Source of the DNA: Phascolarctos cinereus
Lineage: Eukaryota > Chordata > Mammalia > Diprotodontia > Phascolarctidae
Assembly (NCBI RefSeq): GCF_002099425.1
Contig: NW_018344251.1
Span: 100,001 to 164,000 of the forward strand
DNA length: 64,000 nucleotides
Direction of reading: 5' to 3'
Shown here piece after piece: positions 21,958-31,699 of the stretch. Positions within the stretch are counted from its first letter, which is position 1; every line of letters starts with the position of its first letter. Below the pieces are notes generated by a model. The model was not told the DNA's origin, did no database searches, and saw only the letters and a program-made list of their open reading frames with translations. The position numbers and the translations under genes were made by a program.

Positions 21958-23028
21958 ATGAGCAAGTAGCAAAAAGAGTCAGACTATATTATCTTACTTT
22001 GGTGACAAAGAAGATCAAAACATACAACCAGAAGAAGACAACAAAGTCAAAGCTCCTACATCCAAAGCCTCCAAGAAAAATATGAATCAGTCCCAGGCCT
22101 TGGAAGAGCTCAAAAGGGATTTTGAGAAGGGAAGTAGAAGAAAAACTGGGAAGAGAAATGAAGTGATGCAAGAAAATCATGAAAAACAAGTCAACAGCTT
22201 GCTAAAGGAGACCCAAAAAAATACTGAAGAAAATAACACCTTAAAAAATAGCCTAACCCAAATGGCAAAAGAGGTCCAAAAAGCCAATGAGGAGAAGAAT
22301 GCCCTAAAAAGAAAAATTGGCCAAATGGAAAAGGAAGTCCAAAAGATTACTGAAGAAAATACTTCCTTAAAAATTAGAATAGAGCAATTGGAAGCTAGTG
22401 AGTTTATGAAAAATCAAGACACTGTAAAACAAATCCAAAAGAATGAAAAATTAGAAACTAATGTGAAATATCTCATTGGAAAAACAACTGACCTGGAAAA
22501 TAGATCCAGGAGAGAGAATTTAAAAATTATTGGACTATCTGAAAGCCATGATCAAAAAAAGAGCCTAGACATCATCTTTCAAGAAATTATCAAGGAAAAC
22601 TGCCCTGATATTTTAGAACCAGAGGGCAAAATAGAAATTGAAAGAATCCACAGATCTCCTCCTGAAAGAGATCCCCAAAGGAAAACTCCTAGGAATATTG
22701 TAGCCAAATTCCAGAGTTCCCAGGTCAAGGAGAAAATATTACAAGCTGCCAGAAAGAAACAATTCAAGTATGTGGAAACACAATCAGGATAACACAAGAT
22801 TTAGCAGCTTCTACATTAAAGGACTGCAGGGCATGGAATATAATATTCTGGAGGGCAAAGGAGATAGGATTACAACCAAGAATCACCTACCCAGCAAAAC
22901 TGAGTATAATCCTTCAGGGGAAAAAATGGTCATTCAGTGAAATAGAGGACTTTCAAGCATTCTTGATGAAAAGACCAGAGCTGAATAGAAAATTTGACTT
23001 TCAAATACAAGACTCAAGTGGAACATGA
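21958..23028 (+). pseudogene. L1 ORF1 protein relic (half-L1 copy 1)
   Basis: Aligns along its length to the intact ORF1 at 46830-47867. The start ATG at 21958 is followed by a TAG as fourth codon and a 2-base loss, so the original frame is lost at once. The frame is open again from 22082 to 22792 (236 codons), with two nearby compensating shifts around 22128-22165. One base lost near 22770 shifts the last quarter out of frame. Visible in the open part: a coiled coil with three near-repeated 21-residue blocks (DNA 22217-22393), then the RRM with 'ENLKIIGL' and 'PRNIVAKF' motifs. Compared with copy 2 it keeps an extra stretch of about 17 codons (MQENHEKQVNSL region), so copy 2 has the deletion. 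ORF1 proteins are trimeric RNA-binding chaperones; this copy cannot make a full one. Confidence 0.85.
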
Positions 23029-23159
23029 AGAGGTAAACAGGAAAGAGAAATCATAAGAGACTTATTAAGGTTGAACTGTTTACATTCCTGCATGGAAAGA
23101 TGATATTTATAACTCATGAGACCTTTGTCAGTATTAGGGTAGTTGGAGGGGAAAAAATT

Positions 23160-23228
23160 ATGTGTATATATATATATATATATAGATAGATAGATAGATA
23201 GAATAGATAGATAGATAGATAGATAGTA
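23160..23228. repeat. (TA)n(GATA)n microsatellite in half-L1 3'UTR
   Basis: tatatata... then gatagatagata with one aat break. Copy 2 has only a short tract at the same place (46675-46702), so it expanded after insertion or in this sublineage. Confidence 0.95.
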
Positions 23229-24089
23229 GTAGAGGGCACAGGGTGAGTTGAAGATAAGGGGTCATATCTGGAGAATAAAATTAAGGGATGAGAGAGGATT
23301 ATACTGGAGAAGAAGAAAGGGAGAGGTAGAATGGGGTAAATTATCTCACAAAAAAAAACAAAAGAAAAGTCTCTTACAGTGGAGGGGAAACAAGGGAAGG
23401 TGAGAGGGAATGATGAATCTTATTCTCATAGGATTTGGCTTAAGGAGGGAATAACATACACATTCAATTGGGTATGGAAATCTGTCTTACCCTACAGGAA
23501 AATGGGGAGGGGACAAGAGAGCAGGGGATGATAGAGAAGGGCAGATTGGGAAAGGGGGTAATCAGAAGCAAATACTTCTGAGGAGGGACAGGGTCAAAAG
23601 ACAGAATAGAATAAATGGGGGGGGCAGGATAGGATTAAGGGAAATAGAGTTAGTTTTTCACAACATGCCTACTATGGAAGTGTTTCGCATAACTGCACAT
23701 GTATAACCTATATCGAAGTTGCTTGCCTTTTCAATGAGGGTGGGTGGGGAGGGAGGAAGGGAGAAAATTTGGAACCCAAAGTTTTAAAAGCACATGTTTA
23801 AAAAAAAAGTTTTCACATGCAACTGAGAAATAAGAAATATAGGAAATGGGGTACAGAAGTCTGTCCTGCCCTACAGGAAAATAGAAGGGGAAGGGATAAG
23901 AGAAGGGGAGGAGAGAGATAGAAGAGAGAGCAGACTAGGGGAAGGGGTATTCAGAATGCATGCCATCTTGGGGGGGGCGAGCTGGGGTGAAAATTTGGAA
24001 CTCAAAATCTTGTGGAAGTAAATCTTGAAAACTAAAAATAAATAAATTTATATCAAAAGGAAAAAAAAGTCTTCTGCTCCATCTCTTTC

Positions 24090-24735
24090 TTTAAAACATT
24101 ACTCTCATTTCCCTATGACTACCCACATTTCCTTCTTTTTAACAGAGAATACTTTAACAAATAGAACCCTTCCTTTTAAACAAAGAAGCACAGTCAAGCA
24201 AATCAAACAAACAGATTGGCCTTTCTGACGTTGTGTACATGATTCCACACCTATAATTTAACTATCTCTCTGTTGAGAGGTGAGAGGTATGGTTGCTGTC
24301 AGTGCTCTGAAGTCGAAGTTGGTTAATGCGTTAATCATTCTGGAGCAGTAAAAAGAGGGCTGGATTTGGAGTCTGAGGTCCTGGGTTCAAATCCTGACTC
24401 TGCTGCCACTTCATACCTGTGTGACCTTGGGTAGATTACTTAAATTTTCTGGGCCTCAGTTTCTTCATCTATAAAAATCAGCAGTTTTGACCTATAAGTC
24501 CCTCTCAAGTTTTTTCAGTATTGTTTTTCTTTTCGTTACTGTGATCTTTGTGTAAATCAATCTCCCTGTCCTGCTTACTTTATAAATTCTGCATCAGTTC
24601 ATACAAGTCTTCCTGAGTTTCTCTAAAGTCTTCAAATTCATCATTTCTCTTGGTGCAGTAATAGTCTGTTACATTCACATGCCACAACTTCTTTGGCCAT
24701 TCCCCAGTTAATGGACGCCCAGTCTGAGGAAACTT
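24090..24735 (-). mobile_element. Old L1 3' end, antisense, with MIR inserted
   Basis: 24120-24330 carries 'agcacagtcaagcaaatcaaacaaac'. 24535-24735 carries 'ctgcatcagttcatacaagtcttcctgag', 'gtctgttacattcacatgcc' and 'ccattccccagttaatgg'. These are antisense L1 ORF2 C-terminal and 3' phrases, also seen at 39095-39864. The MIR-like SINE at 24340-24515 splits it. Confidence 0.7.
24340..24515 (+). mobile_element. MIR-like SINE
   Basis: 'ggagcagtaaaaagagggctggatttggagtc', 'cctgtgtgaccttgggtagattac', 'gggcctcagtttcttcatctataaaa', then the 'gtccctctcaag' CR1/L3-like end. Confidence 0.8.
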
Positions 24736-24752
24736 AAAAAAAGAAAAATGGG

Positions 24753-24933
24753 GGGCAGCTAGGTGGCGCAGTGGTTAGAGCACCGGCCCTGAAGTCAGAA
24801 GGACCCTAGTTCATATCAGTCTCAGATCAAGCACTTGACACTTACTAGCTGTGTGACCCTGGGCAAGTCACTTAATTGCTTAATTGCCTAAATTGCCTAA
24901 AAATACAAACAAACAACAAACAAACAAACAAAC
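24753..24933 (+). mobile_element. Short tRNA-type SINE (WSINE1-like)
   Basis: Complete head 'gggcagctaggtggcgcagtgg' through 'gtgtgaccctgggcaagtcac', a stuttered 'aattgcctaaattgcct', and a tail of (CAAA)n. Target-site duplication aaaaaagaaaaatggg at 24737-24752 and 24934-24949. Confidence 0.94.
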
Positions 24934-24949
24934 AAAAAAGAAAAATGGG

Positions 24950-25372
24950 ATCTAAAATGAGGGCAAGTTATACACACACTGGTCCTCTCTTTAGCTTCCT
25001 CTATCGAGTCCTTATTGCTGGAAGCTGGGTCTCTCTTGATGAAGCCCAAAATCATATTAATATTTTTTGGTCCATCACATCACACTGCTGACTCCTCTGG
25101 AGGTTGCCATCCCCTAACCTCACTAGATATTTTTGAGGCATCCTGCTGCCCCTTTATACCTTGTTCATTTTGTACTGGAGAAGTTGATTTTCCCCTAAAG
25201 AGACAGTGCTTTTGACTGACAGGTATTAGGAGAGTAGGAAGGAGGAATTTACTAGCTATAGGGCAACAGTAACAAGTAACCAAGTAAGTCAGGCTTTCAC
25301 AGATCTCCTCTTCCCACTGGAAGGCCTACTCGGGTAACTATAGTAGAGGAAAAGGAAGGGTACTACAAGCTG
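24950..25372. other. No recognised gene or repeat
   Basis: Open frames at 25015-25283 on both strands show no recognisable domain. Confidence 0.35.
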
Positions 25373-25377
25373 AAGGA

Positions 25378-25615
25378 GATGCAGTAGATAGAGTGTCAGG
25401 CCTGAAGTCAGGAAGACTCATCTTCATGAGCTCAAATCTGGCCCCAGATACTTACTAGCAGTGTGACCCCAGACAAATCACTTAGCCCTGTTTGCCTCAG
25501 TTTCCTCATCTGTAAAATGAGCTGGAGAAGGAGATGGCAAACCACTCCAGTATTTTTGCCAAGAAAACACTGAAGGGGGTCACAAAGGACGGGACTGAAA
25601 ACAACTGGACAAAAA
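25378..25615 (+). mobile_element. SINE with BovB/RTE-type tail
   Basis: 'gatgcagtagatagagtgtcagg', 'gaagactcatcttcatgagctc', 'gccccagatacttactagcag', linker, 'cacaaaggacgggactgaaaac'. Confidence 0.9.
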
Positions 25616-25667
25616 TTCGATAATCTTGGTCTTCCAGGAGAGGTGTACACAGTGACTCAGGTGTTTG

Positions 25668-25920
25668 CATTTGTATCTAGATGCAAATAAGACAAAGAAA
25701 GACAATCCCTGCACTCAGTTTGCTTACAGTAGATTGGGGGAGAGGACTGTACACAAAAAGAAGCTGAAAAGATGGAGGGGGAGGCATGAAATTCCCAGAA
25801 ATTGAGTCAAAATTGGAAAGTCCTGAGAGTTCTGAGCTCTCTGTAAAGGAAGGTTTGGGAGGAGTTCACTACTGTACCCTCCAGCCTTCCAACCAGAGGG
25901 AAGAGGCAGGAGGGATTTTC
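25668..25920 (-). mobile_element. L2 LINE 3' region, diverged
   Basis: 'agacaaagaaagacaatccctgcactcagtttgcttacagtagattgggggagag' is a recognisable antisense L2 terminus. The rest is weak. Confidence 0.6.
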
Positions 25921-25929
25921 TAAGGCTGA

Positions 25930-26097
25930 ATCAATTAGCATTTCAAAATATTTTGATAACTGCATTTCAATCTCATTAGTTTCCTTTGTAATTCTATGTG
26001 CTTTATTTTATGCATTAAAAAAAAAAAGCCCAGACACTCTGAGAAGTGGTCCATAGTCTTTACCAGGGTCCATTAGTTATAAAAAAGGTTCTGCCGT
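25930..26097 (+). mobile_element. hAT-like non-autonomous DNA transposon relic
   Basis: 'ttttgataactgcatttcaat', 'gtttcctttgtaattctatgtgctttattttatgcatt' and 'tctgagaagtggtccatagtctttaccagg...ggtccattag...aaaaaaggtt' match a mammal-wide element whose intact end reads '...aaggttaagaacccctg', a hAT-like terminus. The last bases are degraded, and I do not recall the family name with certainty. Confidence 0.6.
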
Positions 26098-26359
26098 CAT
26101 ACTTTGGTGAAAAAAGACAAGTCTTCTTCCTTAAGTTAGCCACATTTGGAACTGAAAGCACCTAGACACAACTTATCTGTTACTCTCTCATACTAATACG
26201 GGCTTTTATCATGAGAGTGACCTAGGTCTTTGCTTCAGACCTGACAAAGTACAAATTTCACTTGTTAGCCTATGAGACGTCCTTCACCAAGGAACGAAAA
26301 TCCCACTGGTAAGGGGCTATCAGGTCACCCTGATTGTTCTTAAGTTGACTTCCCAGAGA

Positions 26360-26500
26360 CAGCTCTGGGCATTATGCAAATTAAGCAACACTCTTGCTTC
26401 TCTCCCCCCACCCCTCAATTACATTTATACTGTTCCACAGGGAATTCTAAGATCTCATTGGTTATGCAAATGATGTAACATCATGTATCCCGGGGTAGGA
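26360..26500. promoter_or_regulatory. Candidate regulatory cluster: two octamers and a palindrome
   Basis: Two ATGCAAAT octamers (26374-26381 and 26464-26471), 90 bases apart, each preceded by TT or ATT. The second is preceded by an ATTGG box and runs into the perfect 7+1+7 inverted repeat ATGATGT-A-ACATCAT (26470-26484), a shape expected for a bZIP-type site. No repeat family is recognised here. Function is inference only. Confidence 0.35.
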
Positions 26501-26504
26501 ACTA

Positions 26505-27010
26505 AGACAAAAGCGGCAGGTGCTTAGTGGGAGATGGGTCAGCACGCTGGGCAGTAAAACAAGCTACTAATACACATAAGCAGCTTCACTCTCAGGCCCA
26601 ATTTTATTATGCATTATATAGACAGGAAATAAGAAACAGGGGATGTGTTTGCCGGGTGTGAGCCCTGCCTTGATTTCCCAACTGAAGGATGAACAGAGTA
26701 AGAGAAGCCAAAAATAGCTTGCTTCAAATAAAAAGGGTGGGAGGACCTTACCACTCAGGTCTAGGTGCAGAAAGAGATGTCAAGATAAAGAAAAGTCAGT
26801 GCAAAATGTGATGAGATCATTAAGACGAACTTGCAAATCACATGACTGTATTGAAAGGGACCATTTTTCCACCTGTGATCTCATTAGTAAGTTTCCAGTG
26901 TAAGGTCAATAAATCTACTAAATCTTTTCTGTTGGCACTGTAGAGTATCTGAGAACAGATGGAGTGGGGTAAAAGGGTGAGAGAGACAGCAATAAAAGTC
27001 AGAAGGGAGA
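26505..27010. other. No recognised gene or repeat
   Basis: Single-copy-looking; nothing supported. Confidence 0.4.
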
Positions 27011-27011
27011 G

Positions 27012-27029
27012 GAAGGAATGGGTAGGGAG

Positions 27030-27109
<80 letters not shown>

Positions 27110-27290
27110 ATTTCAGGAAATGTGAGCAGAGATGGAAGGACCAGAGAGAGGAGAGGAGTGACATAGAAAGGAATGGGTAGGGTGTGCCCACCAAGAGGTT
27201 GGGTGTGTGTGTATATATCTTTGTTTCAGGAAATAGGAGCTAGAGAGGTCAAAGGGATCTGAGGGAGGACAGGAGGGATATAAAAAGGAA
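27012..27290. repeat. Two-unit tandem duplication with GT tracts
   Basis: Unit 1 (27012-27168) and unit 2 (27169-27290) share 'ggaatgggtaggg' at their start, a GT tract, then 'tttcaggaaat' and a similar purine-rich end. In unit 1 the GT tract is about 76 bases (27032-27107); in unit 2 it is about 12 bases. Minisatellite-like local duplication. Confidence 0.75.
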
Positions 27291-27294
27291 AGAC

Positions 27295-28110
27295 TTCAGG
27301 AGAGATAAGGGGCAACCCCATGTCAGGATGCATATTTAGAGAAACTTCTCAGTCCAAGGCTGACTCCAATCCATCCTCATATTTTTTCCTTGAACCTCAG
27401 GTACTTATCCTTCAGCGATCTGTGGATCTACTTCCCTTTTTGATGCCATCCCTCTTGCTTCCTACCAAAGTTTCTTCCTTTATTCATTGAGGGAACAAAA
27501 TGCTGTCTCAGTTTCTCTCCTATTTTACTATGTCTGAAGCAAGCATACAACACCTTGGAAGTTTCCAGTGGTATTGTTAGTAATAGGAAACAGGAAGTTA
27601 AATGGCTCCCTCCAATATGAATGCCACTTTCCTGGGGTTCTTCCTGGACCCCAATACACCCTTCTCTTTTTCAGGTACAGCTCAAAAATTCTAATGGCAT
27701 CTTTCTAAACACAAAGATTAAAGGAAGTTTTGTCAATATTTCAGGGGGCGAAAAGACTCTGGTCATTTCATTACAGGAGCTGGTGAAGAGGTAGGGGTTC
27801 TGAGGGGAACTAGGATGGGATGGCTGTTACAAAATGAAATCAGGAGGATAAAATCTGTGAGGAAGTAACAATAGGGTTGGTTGGAGGATGGGGAAGGAGG
27901 ATTTCTCTTTTTCTTGTCCCATTAACAGTTCTTCTACCTCACATCCTAGACTCATTACAAAATGAAACATGAGGACAGATGGAGAGAGTATGGGGGAGAA
28001 AGGGCAACAGTATATCTCAGGTACCCAGCAGACAAGAAAGAAGGAATTCTAGGAACATGGAAAGAAGAGGAGGAACTGTAGCAACATGGTTGCTCCGATG
28101 GCATGGCTGT
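27295..28110. other. No recognised gene or repeat
   Basis: No convincing coding frame. Two overlapping opposite-strand frames at 27955-28191 lack domains. Confidence 0.4.
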
Positions 28111-28114
28111 TTTG

Positions 28115-28335
28115 TAGTGATTATGGAAGGTATCAGAGTTGGAACCAGAAATACCCAAAATCAAATCTTATCTCTGATACTAGTGGTGTGAACAAAGATT
28201 AAGTTATATCTTGATTTCTAAAATGCAGATAATGATACCTCTAGTGGTCAGTCCAAGGCTCTAATGAGATAATAATATATGTAAAGTTCTTTGCAAACTT
28301 TAAAGCAAGATGTAAATGTCTATTGTTTTTATAAG
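28115..28335 (+). mobile_element. CORE-SINE with L2-type tail
   Basis: 'ggtatcagagttggaaccag' head, 'aaaatgcagataatgatacctctag', 'ctaatgagataataatatatgtaaagttctttgcaaactttaaagc' end. Confidence 0.75.
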
Positions 28336-28351
28336 CAAAAGAGGCAAATTT

Positions 28352-28572
28352 TGGCTTGATGTTAGAGAAAAACTTCCTAGTAATTTAAACTTTCCAAAAG
28401 TGTAATGGAATGACTCTAGAGGTAGTGAAGTTCCCCCTGCCAAAGGTCTTTAAGCTATGGTTGAGTGACCACTTGTTTTGTATGGTGTAATGTAGAGTAC
28501 TTTGTTGAATCTAGGTTGAGCTAGATGGCTCCCGAAATCCCCACCAACCCAGAAATCCTATGATTCTGTAAG
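28352..28572 (+). mobile_element. CR1/L3 LINE 3' end
   Basis: 'ttggcttgatgttagagaaaaacttcctag', 'aaaagtgtaatggaatgactctagaggtagtgaagttcccc', 'ggttgagtgaccac', 'ttgagctagatggctcc' and the CR1-like closing octamer area 'atcctatgattctg'. This order is the CR1-clade 3' end shared by amniotes. Confidence 0.8.
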
Positions 28573-28579
28573 AGACACA

Positions 28580-29060
28580 TGCAAGTAGGGAACTGCTTAT
28601 ATTTGTCAATGGGCATAACAGAGGTATGAAAGGCTTGTGCTAGGTGAAGGATACCAGAGGGGGCCAGGAAGGTCAAAGATATCACCATTCACTATTCTTC
28701 CAAATGAATGGACCACAGCCAGCCTACGAGGTTCAAAAGCAGTAAAGAAAGAATTTGACAATTCTATTTGGGAAAGCTATCCCATCTATTCAGATGTCTG
28801 TATCTCCTAACAAAGTAACACCTGGGCTACTCTGAAGAAGTGAATAAAGTCTATTATCCCATCCTTCTGCAAAAGAAAAGTTAGTAAGCCAGAAAATCAG
28901 GAGAAAGGAAGAAAAGAAATAGAGGACACTATTTCAAATAAGACTCAGCAAAGGCAAGAGGGCAGATGGTCCACCAGAAAGCAAATGTGTCCTGAAAACT
29001 CTGGAGTCTTAGGAGCCAAAGAAGAAGCTCTCATATAAGGGAGTAGAGGGACTTGGGTGT
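28580..29060. other. No recognised gene or repeat
   Basis: Nothing supported. Confidence 0.4.
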
Positions 29061-29062
29061 GT

Positions 29063-29300
29063 GTTCAGTTGTTTTCAGTCATATCTGGCTCTTTGTGACC
29101 CCATTTGAGGTTTCGTTCACAGAGAAACCAGAGAGGTTTGCCATTTCCTTCTCCAGTTTATTTTACAGATGAAGAAACTGAGGCAACCAGGGTTGTATGA
29201 CTTGCCCAGGGTCACACAGCTAATATCTGAGTACAGATTTAAACTCAGTTCTTCCTGACTCCAGGCCAACATTTTATCCACTGTGCTACCTATCTGTCCC
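29063..29300 (-). mobile_element. SINE with BovB/RTE-type tail
   Basis: Antisense: 'gttcagttgttttcagtcatatctggctctttgtgacccc', 'gaggtttgccatttccttctccag', 'gggtcacacagctaatatctgag', 'tccactgtgctacctatctgtccc'. The linker has an odd 'gttcacagagaaaccagag' variant. Confidence 0.9.
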
Positions 29301-29304
29301 AAGG

Positions 29305-29865
29305 GAGACTTACAGGAAAGAAACAGTAAGCAAAACCATTATCTCTACCCTGAGATTCCATTATTCCTCCATTGCTGACATTCTCTACCCATATGCATGT
29401 TTCTGACCCAGGGCCCAAGTCGAGAAGTTAGGAAAACCAGCTGTACCCTGAAGCAAACTTGGGGAGGTCTCCTCTGAGTGAGAGAAGGCTCTGCAGGTCA
29501 GAAGTCTCAAGGTAACCGTCAGCCCAATGGATTTCCCTACCTGCATTTCAGTATCTTTGTGCTTCCCTACTCTCCCTCAGGAAAAGAGCGAGAGTGCGAA
29601 GGGAGAGTGAGCCTCCAGAGTTTGGGTCAGAGTTCTATGCTTGCTACCTTATCAGTAAATATCCCTTTTAAAGCTAAACAATGGCAGACGGTTGATTGAT
29701 ATTAGAGATGTTAACTGGTTAATTGATAGGGGGGTGGAGCACACTCAGGAGCGATAGGAATTTCCAAAAGCCTTTGTACATTCTTAAACCTTACCTAAAG
29801 GAAGGAATAATCAAACTGCTTTCTGGGGCCCATAGGAATGGGAACAGGAGCCCAGAGAGGGTGCT
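29305..29865. other. No recognised gene or repeat
   Basis: Nothing supported. Open frame 29478-29699 has no domain. Confidence 0.4.
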
Positions 29866-29867
29866 GC

Positions 29868-30130
29868 AGTGATAACTTACATTTAGTGCTTTCCCCACAA
29901 AACACCCAGTGAGGTAGATAGGATCTCCCCTAGGCTTTTCTGCCTCCTTACCCCCATTTTCTTTCTTTTTTTGGAGGCAATCCGAGTTAAGTGACTGGCC
30001 CAGGGTCACACAGCTAGTAAATGTCTGAAGTCGGATTTGAACTCAGGTCCTTCTGCCTCCAGGGGCAGTATTCTATCCACTTTGCCACCTAGCTGCCTCC
30101 CTCATCCCCATTTTCTACAGGTGTCAGCGT
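29868..30130 (-). mobile_element. CORE-SINE split by a younger SINE
   Basis: 'gataacttacatttagtgctttccccacaaaacacccagtgaggtagatagg' is the antisense CORE. It breaks at 'ccccattttct' and restarts at 30106 with 'ttttctacaggtg'. Confidence 0.65.
29963..30105 (-). mobile_element. Short tRNA-type SINE (WSINE1-like)
   Basis: 'ggaggcaatccgagttaagtgac' to 'ccactttgccacctagctgcctcc'. Target-site duplication ccccattttct at 29952-29962 and 30106-30116. Confidence 0.94.
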
Positions 30131-30134
30131 CTAT

Positions 30135-31004
30135 GCTATTATATTCTAATAATTACCAGGGGGAAACAACTACCTGGAAGATAGAGAAAAGAGACAAGGA
30201 GAAGGAGGGTAAATGCTAAGACGTTATCATCCCAATATCTCAGACTCCAGAAGGATGTCTGAGGTTGGGTGATTGTAACTAGTTATCTGTTTCAAAGGAC
30301 TCAGAGGAGTCAACACTAAAACACCCCAAATAGGTTTTTAAAAATGGAACAATTGTCACACTGTTTCACTGAAAAAGTTCCAGCATGTAATCCTGTAGGA
30401 TATAATTTCCAGATATGATTAAACAATTTAGTAGTCTAAGAGGAAAAAAAAATAAGCAAAAGAGATTTTGGAAGAGATTACATTCAGAAACCTCCTGGAG
30501 CCTGACTTTAAAAGAAAGCATTATCCATTTGTCTTGAAATGTTGTCATTCAGAAAGAAAACCCTCCCCCATTGTCGTCACAGGCTGGATATTTTATACAG
30601 TGCATTGTTTCCCTGTGTGTTAAATGTTCATTCAATCCCCACTTAGAAGAGAATGGAGTCCACAGTTCTAGAATTATCCCATTCTTAAGTGTTCTAATCA
30701 GCAGAGGCCTCTGGGTTCATTTATACCTCATTTCTTCTTCCCAGCCCTGACTAGTTGGGTATTTTTAATATCAAAGGCAGTCTTTTTCTAAAGCATATCA
30801 TAATACTTACAGCTCTTATTTAGAAAAGAGATTAGAAATCAGAAAAAATATTTCAACATTAAACTACCACTCAATTGTAGTATTAAGACATCCACTGCCT
30901 TATCTATCATGGCAGGTCTCCTTCTGTCCCAATCAACTCCAGCTCATTTTACTGATCTCATGTCCTCTGAAGTTTGATACAAATCACTACTGCATCATGG
31001 TCTG
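30135..31004. other. No recognised gene or repeat
   Basis: AT-rich, single-copy-looking. Nothing supported. Confidence 0.4.
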
Positions 31005-31019
31005 CCTGCTTATCTTTTT

Positions 31020-31165
31020 TTTTTCTTTTAGGCAATTGGGGTTCAGTGACTTGCTCAGGGTCACACAGCTAGTTAAGTGTCAAGTGTTTGGTCTGAGGCC
31101 GCATCTGAACTTAGCTCCTCGTGACTTCAGGGGTGGTGTTCTTATGCACTGCGCCACCTAGCTGC
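31020..31165 (-). mobile_element. Short tRNA-type SINE (WSINE1-like)
   Basis: Poly-T, 'taggcaattggggttcagtgac' to 'atgcactgcgccacctagctg'. A perfect 15-base target-site duplication cctgcttatcttttt lies at 31005-31019 and 31166-31180. Confidence 0.95.
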
Positions 31166-31324
31166 CCTGCTTATCTTTTTCAAAGAACTACTTGTTACAA
31201 GGAAATACTTAATACATGATACTTTAGAGCTCCATTTAATGGCATCATTGCATGCCCCTTTTTAATGGGACATCATTATGAGGGGTGAGTTCTACGCACC
31301 AATATATATTAAATGGCACCCACG

Positions 31325-31680
31325 AGATCACAATTTAATTTATCAAACATTTACTAAGTACCTACTCCACATAAGATGCTATGGTAAGTGCTAGAGATGC
31401 AAAAATGGAGAAAAAAAAACATTCGTCCTGTCCTCATGAAGCTTACAATCTAATAGAGAAAACAACAGCCTACAAAGAAATAGAATGATAGATAGTACGC
31501 CTGACATAGAGTAAGTGCTTAATACATGCTTGTTGATTGATTTATTGATTAATATAAGCTCAAAAAGGACACCTAGACAACACTCTTAGAAAATGTGAGG
31601 AGAGAGAATCAGGGATAGCTTCCTGGAAAAAGTGACAACTGAGGTGGACTTTGAAGGAAAAGGAGTTCAATGGACTGAGT
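31325..31680 (-). mobile_element. L2 LINE 3' region with inserted L2 tail
   Basis: 'aagtacctactccacataagatgctatggtaagtgctagagatgc', 'cctgtcctcatgaagcttacaatctaatag', then 'gggatagcttcctggaaaaagtgacaactgaggtggactttgaagg'. A plus-strand L2-tail fragment (gcctgacatagagtaagtgcttaatacatgcttgttgattg) sits inside at 31497-31552. Confidence 0.75.
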
Positions 31681-31699
31681 TGTAGAAGAAGAAGCTGCT

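Larger units (their letters stand above)
21093..24063 (+). mobile_element. Half-L1 (HAL1-type) element, copy 1
   Basis: About 2.97 kb in order: L1-type 5'UTR (21101-21957, opening gggggcagagccaagatggc), ORF1 relic (21958-23028), 3'UTR (23029-24050) and an A/T-rich end (aaaaataaataaa). There is no ORF2: the ORF1 stop is followed directly by 3'UTR, as in copy 2 at 45836-48195. A plausible target-site duplication ends in tcttctg on both sides (aaaaaatatcttctg at 21078-21092, aaaaaaagtcttctg at 24062-24076). That argues for insertion as a unit rather than deletion of ORF2 in place. Half-L1 (HAL1) elements encoding only ORF1 are known in mammals. Use of another L1's ORF2 protein is inferred. Confidence 0.85.

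Noticed and set aside
21549-22085. 178-codon frame upstream of ORF1 as an extra L1 protein
   Set aside because: It crosses 5'UTR and then ORF1 in the wrong frame; the same region in copy 2 has no matching frame.
27979-28191. Overlapping 70-codon frames as a bidirectional gene
   Set aside because: Chance overlap in single-copy DNA running into a CORE-SINE head at 28115.
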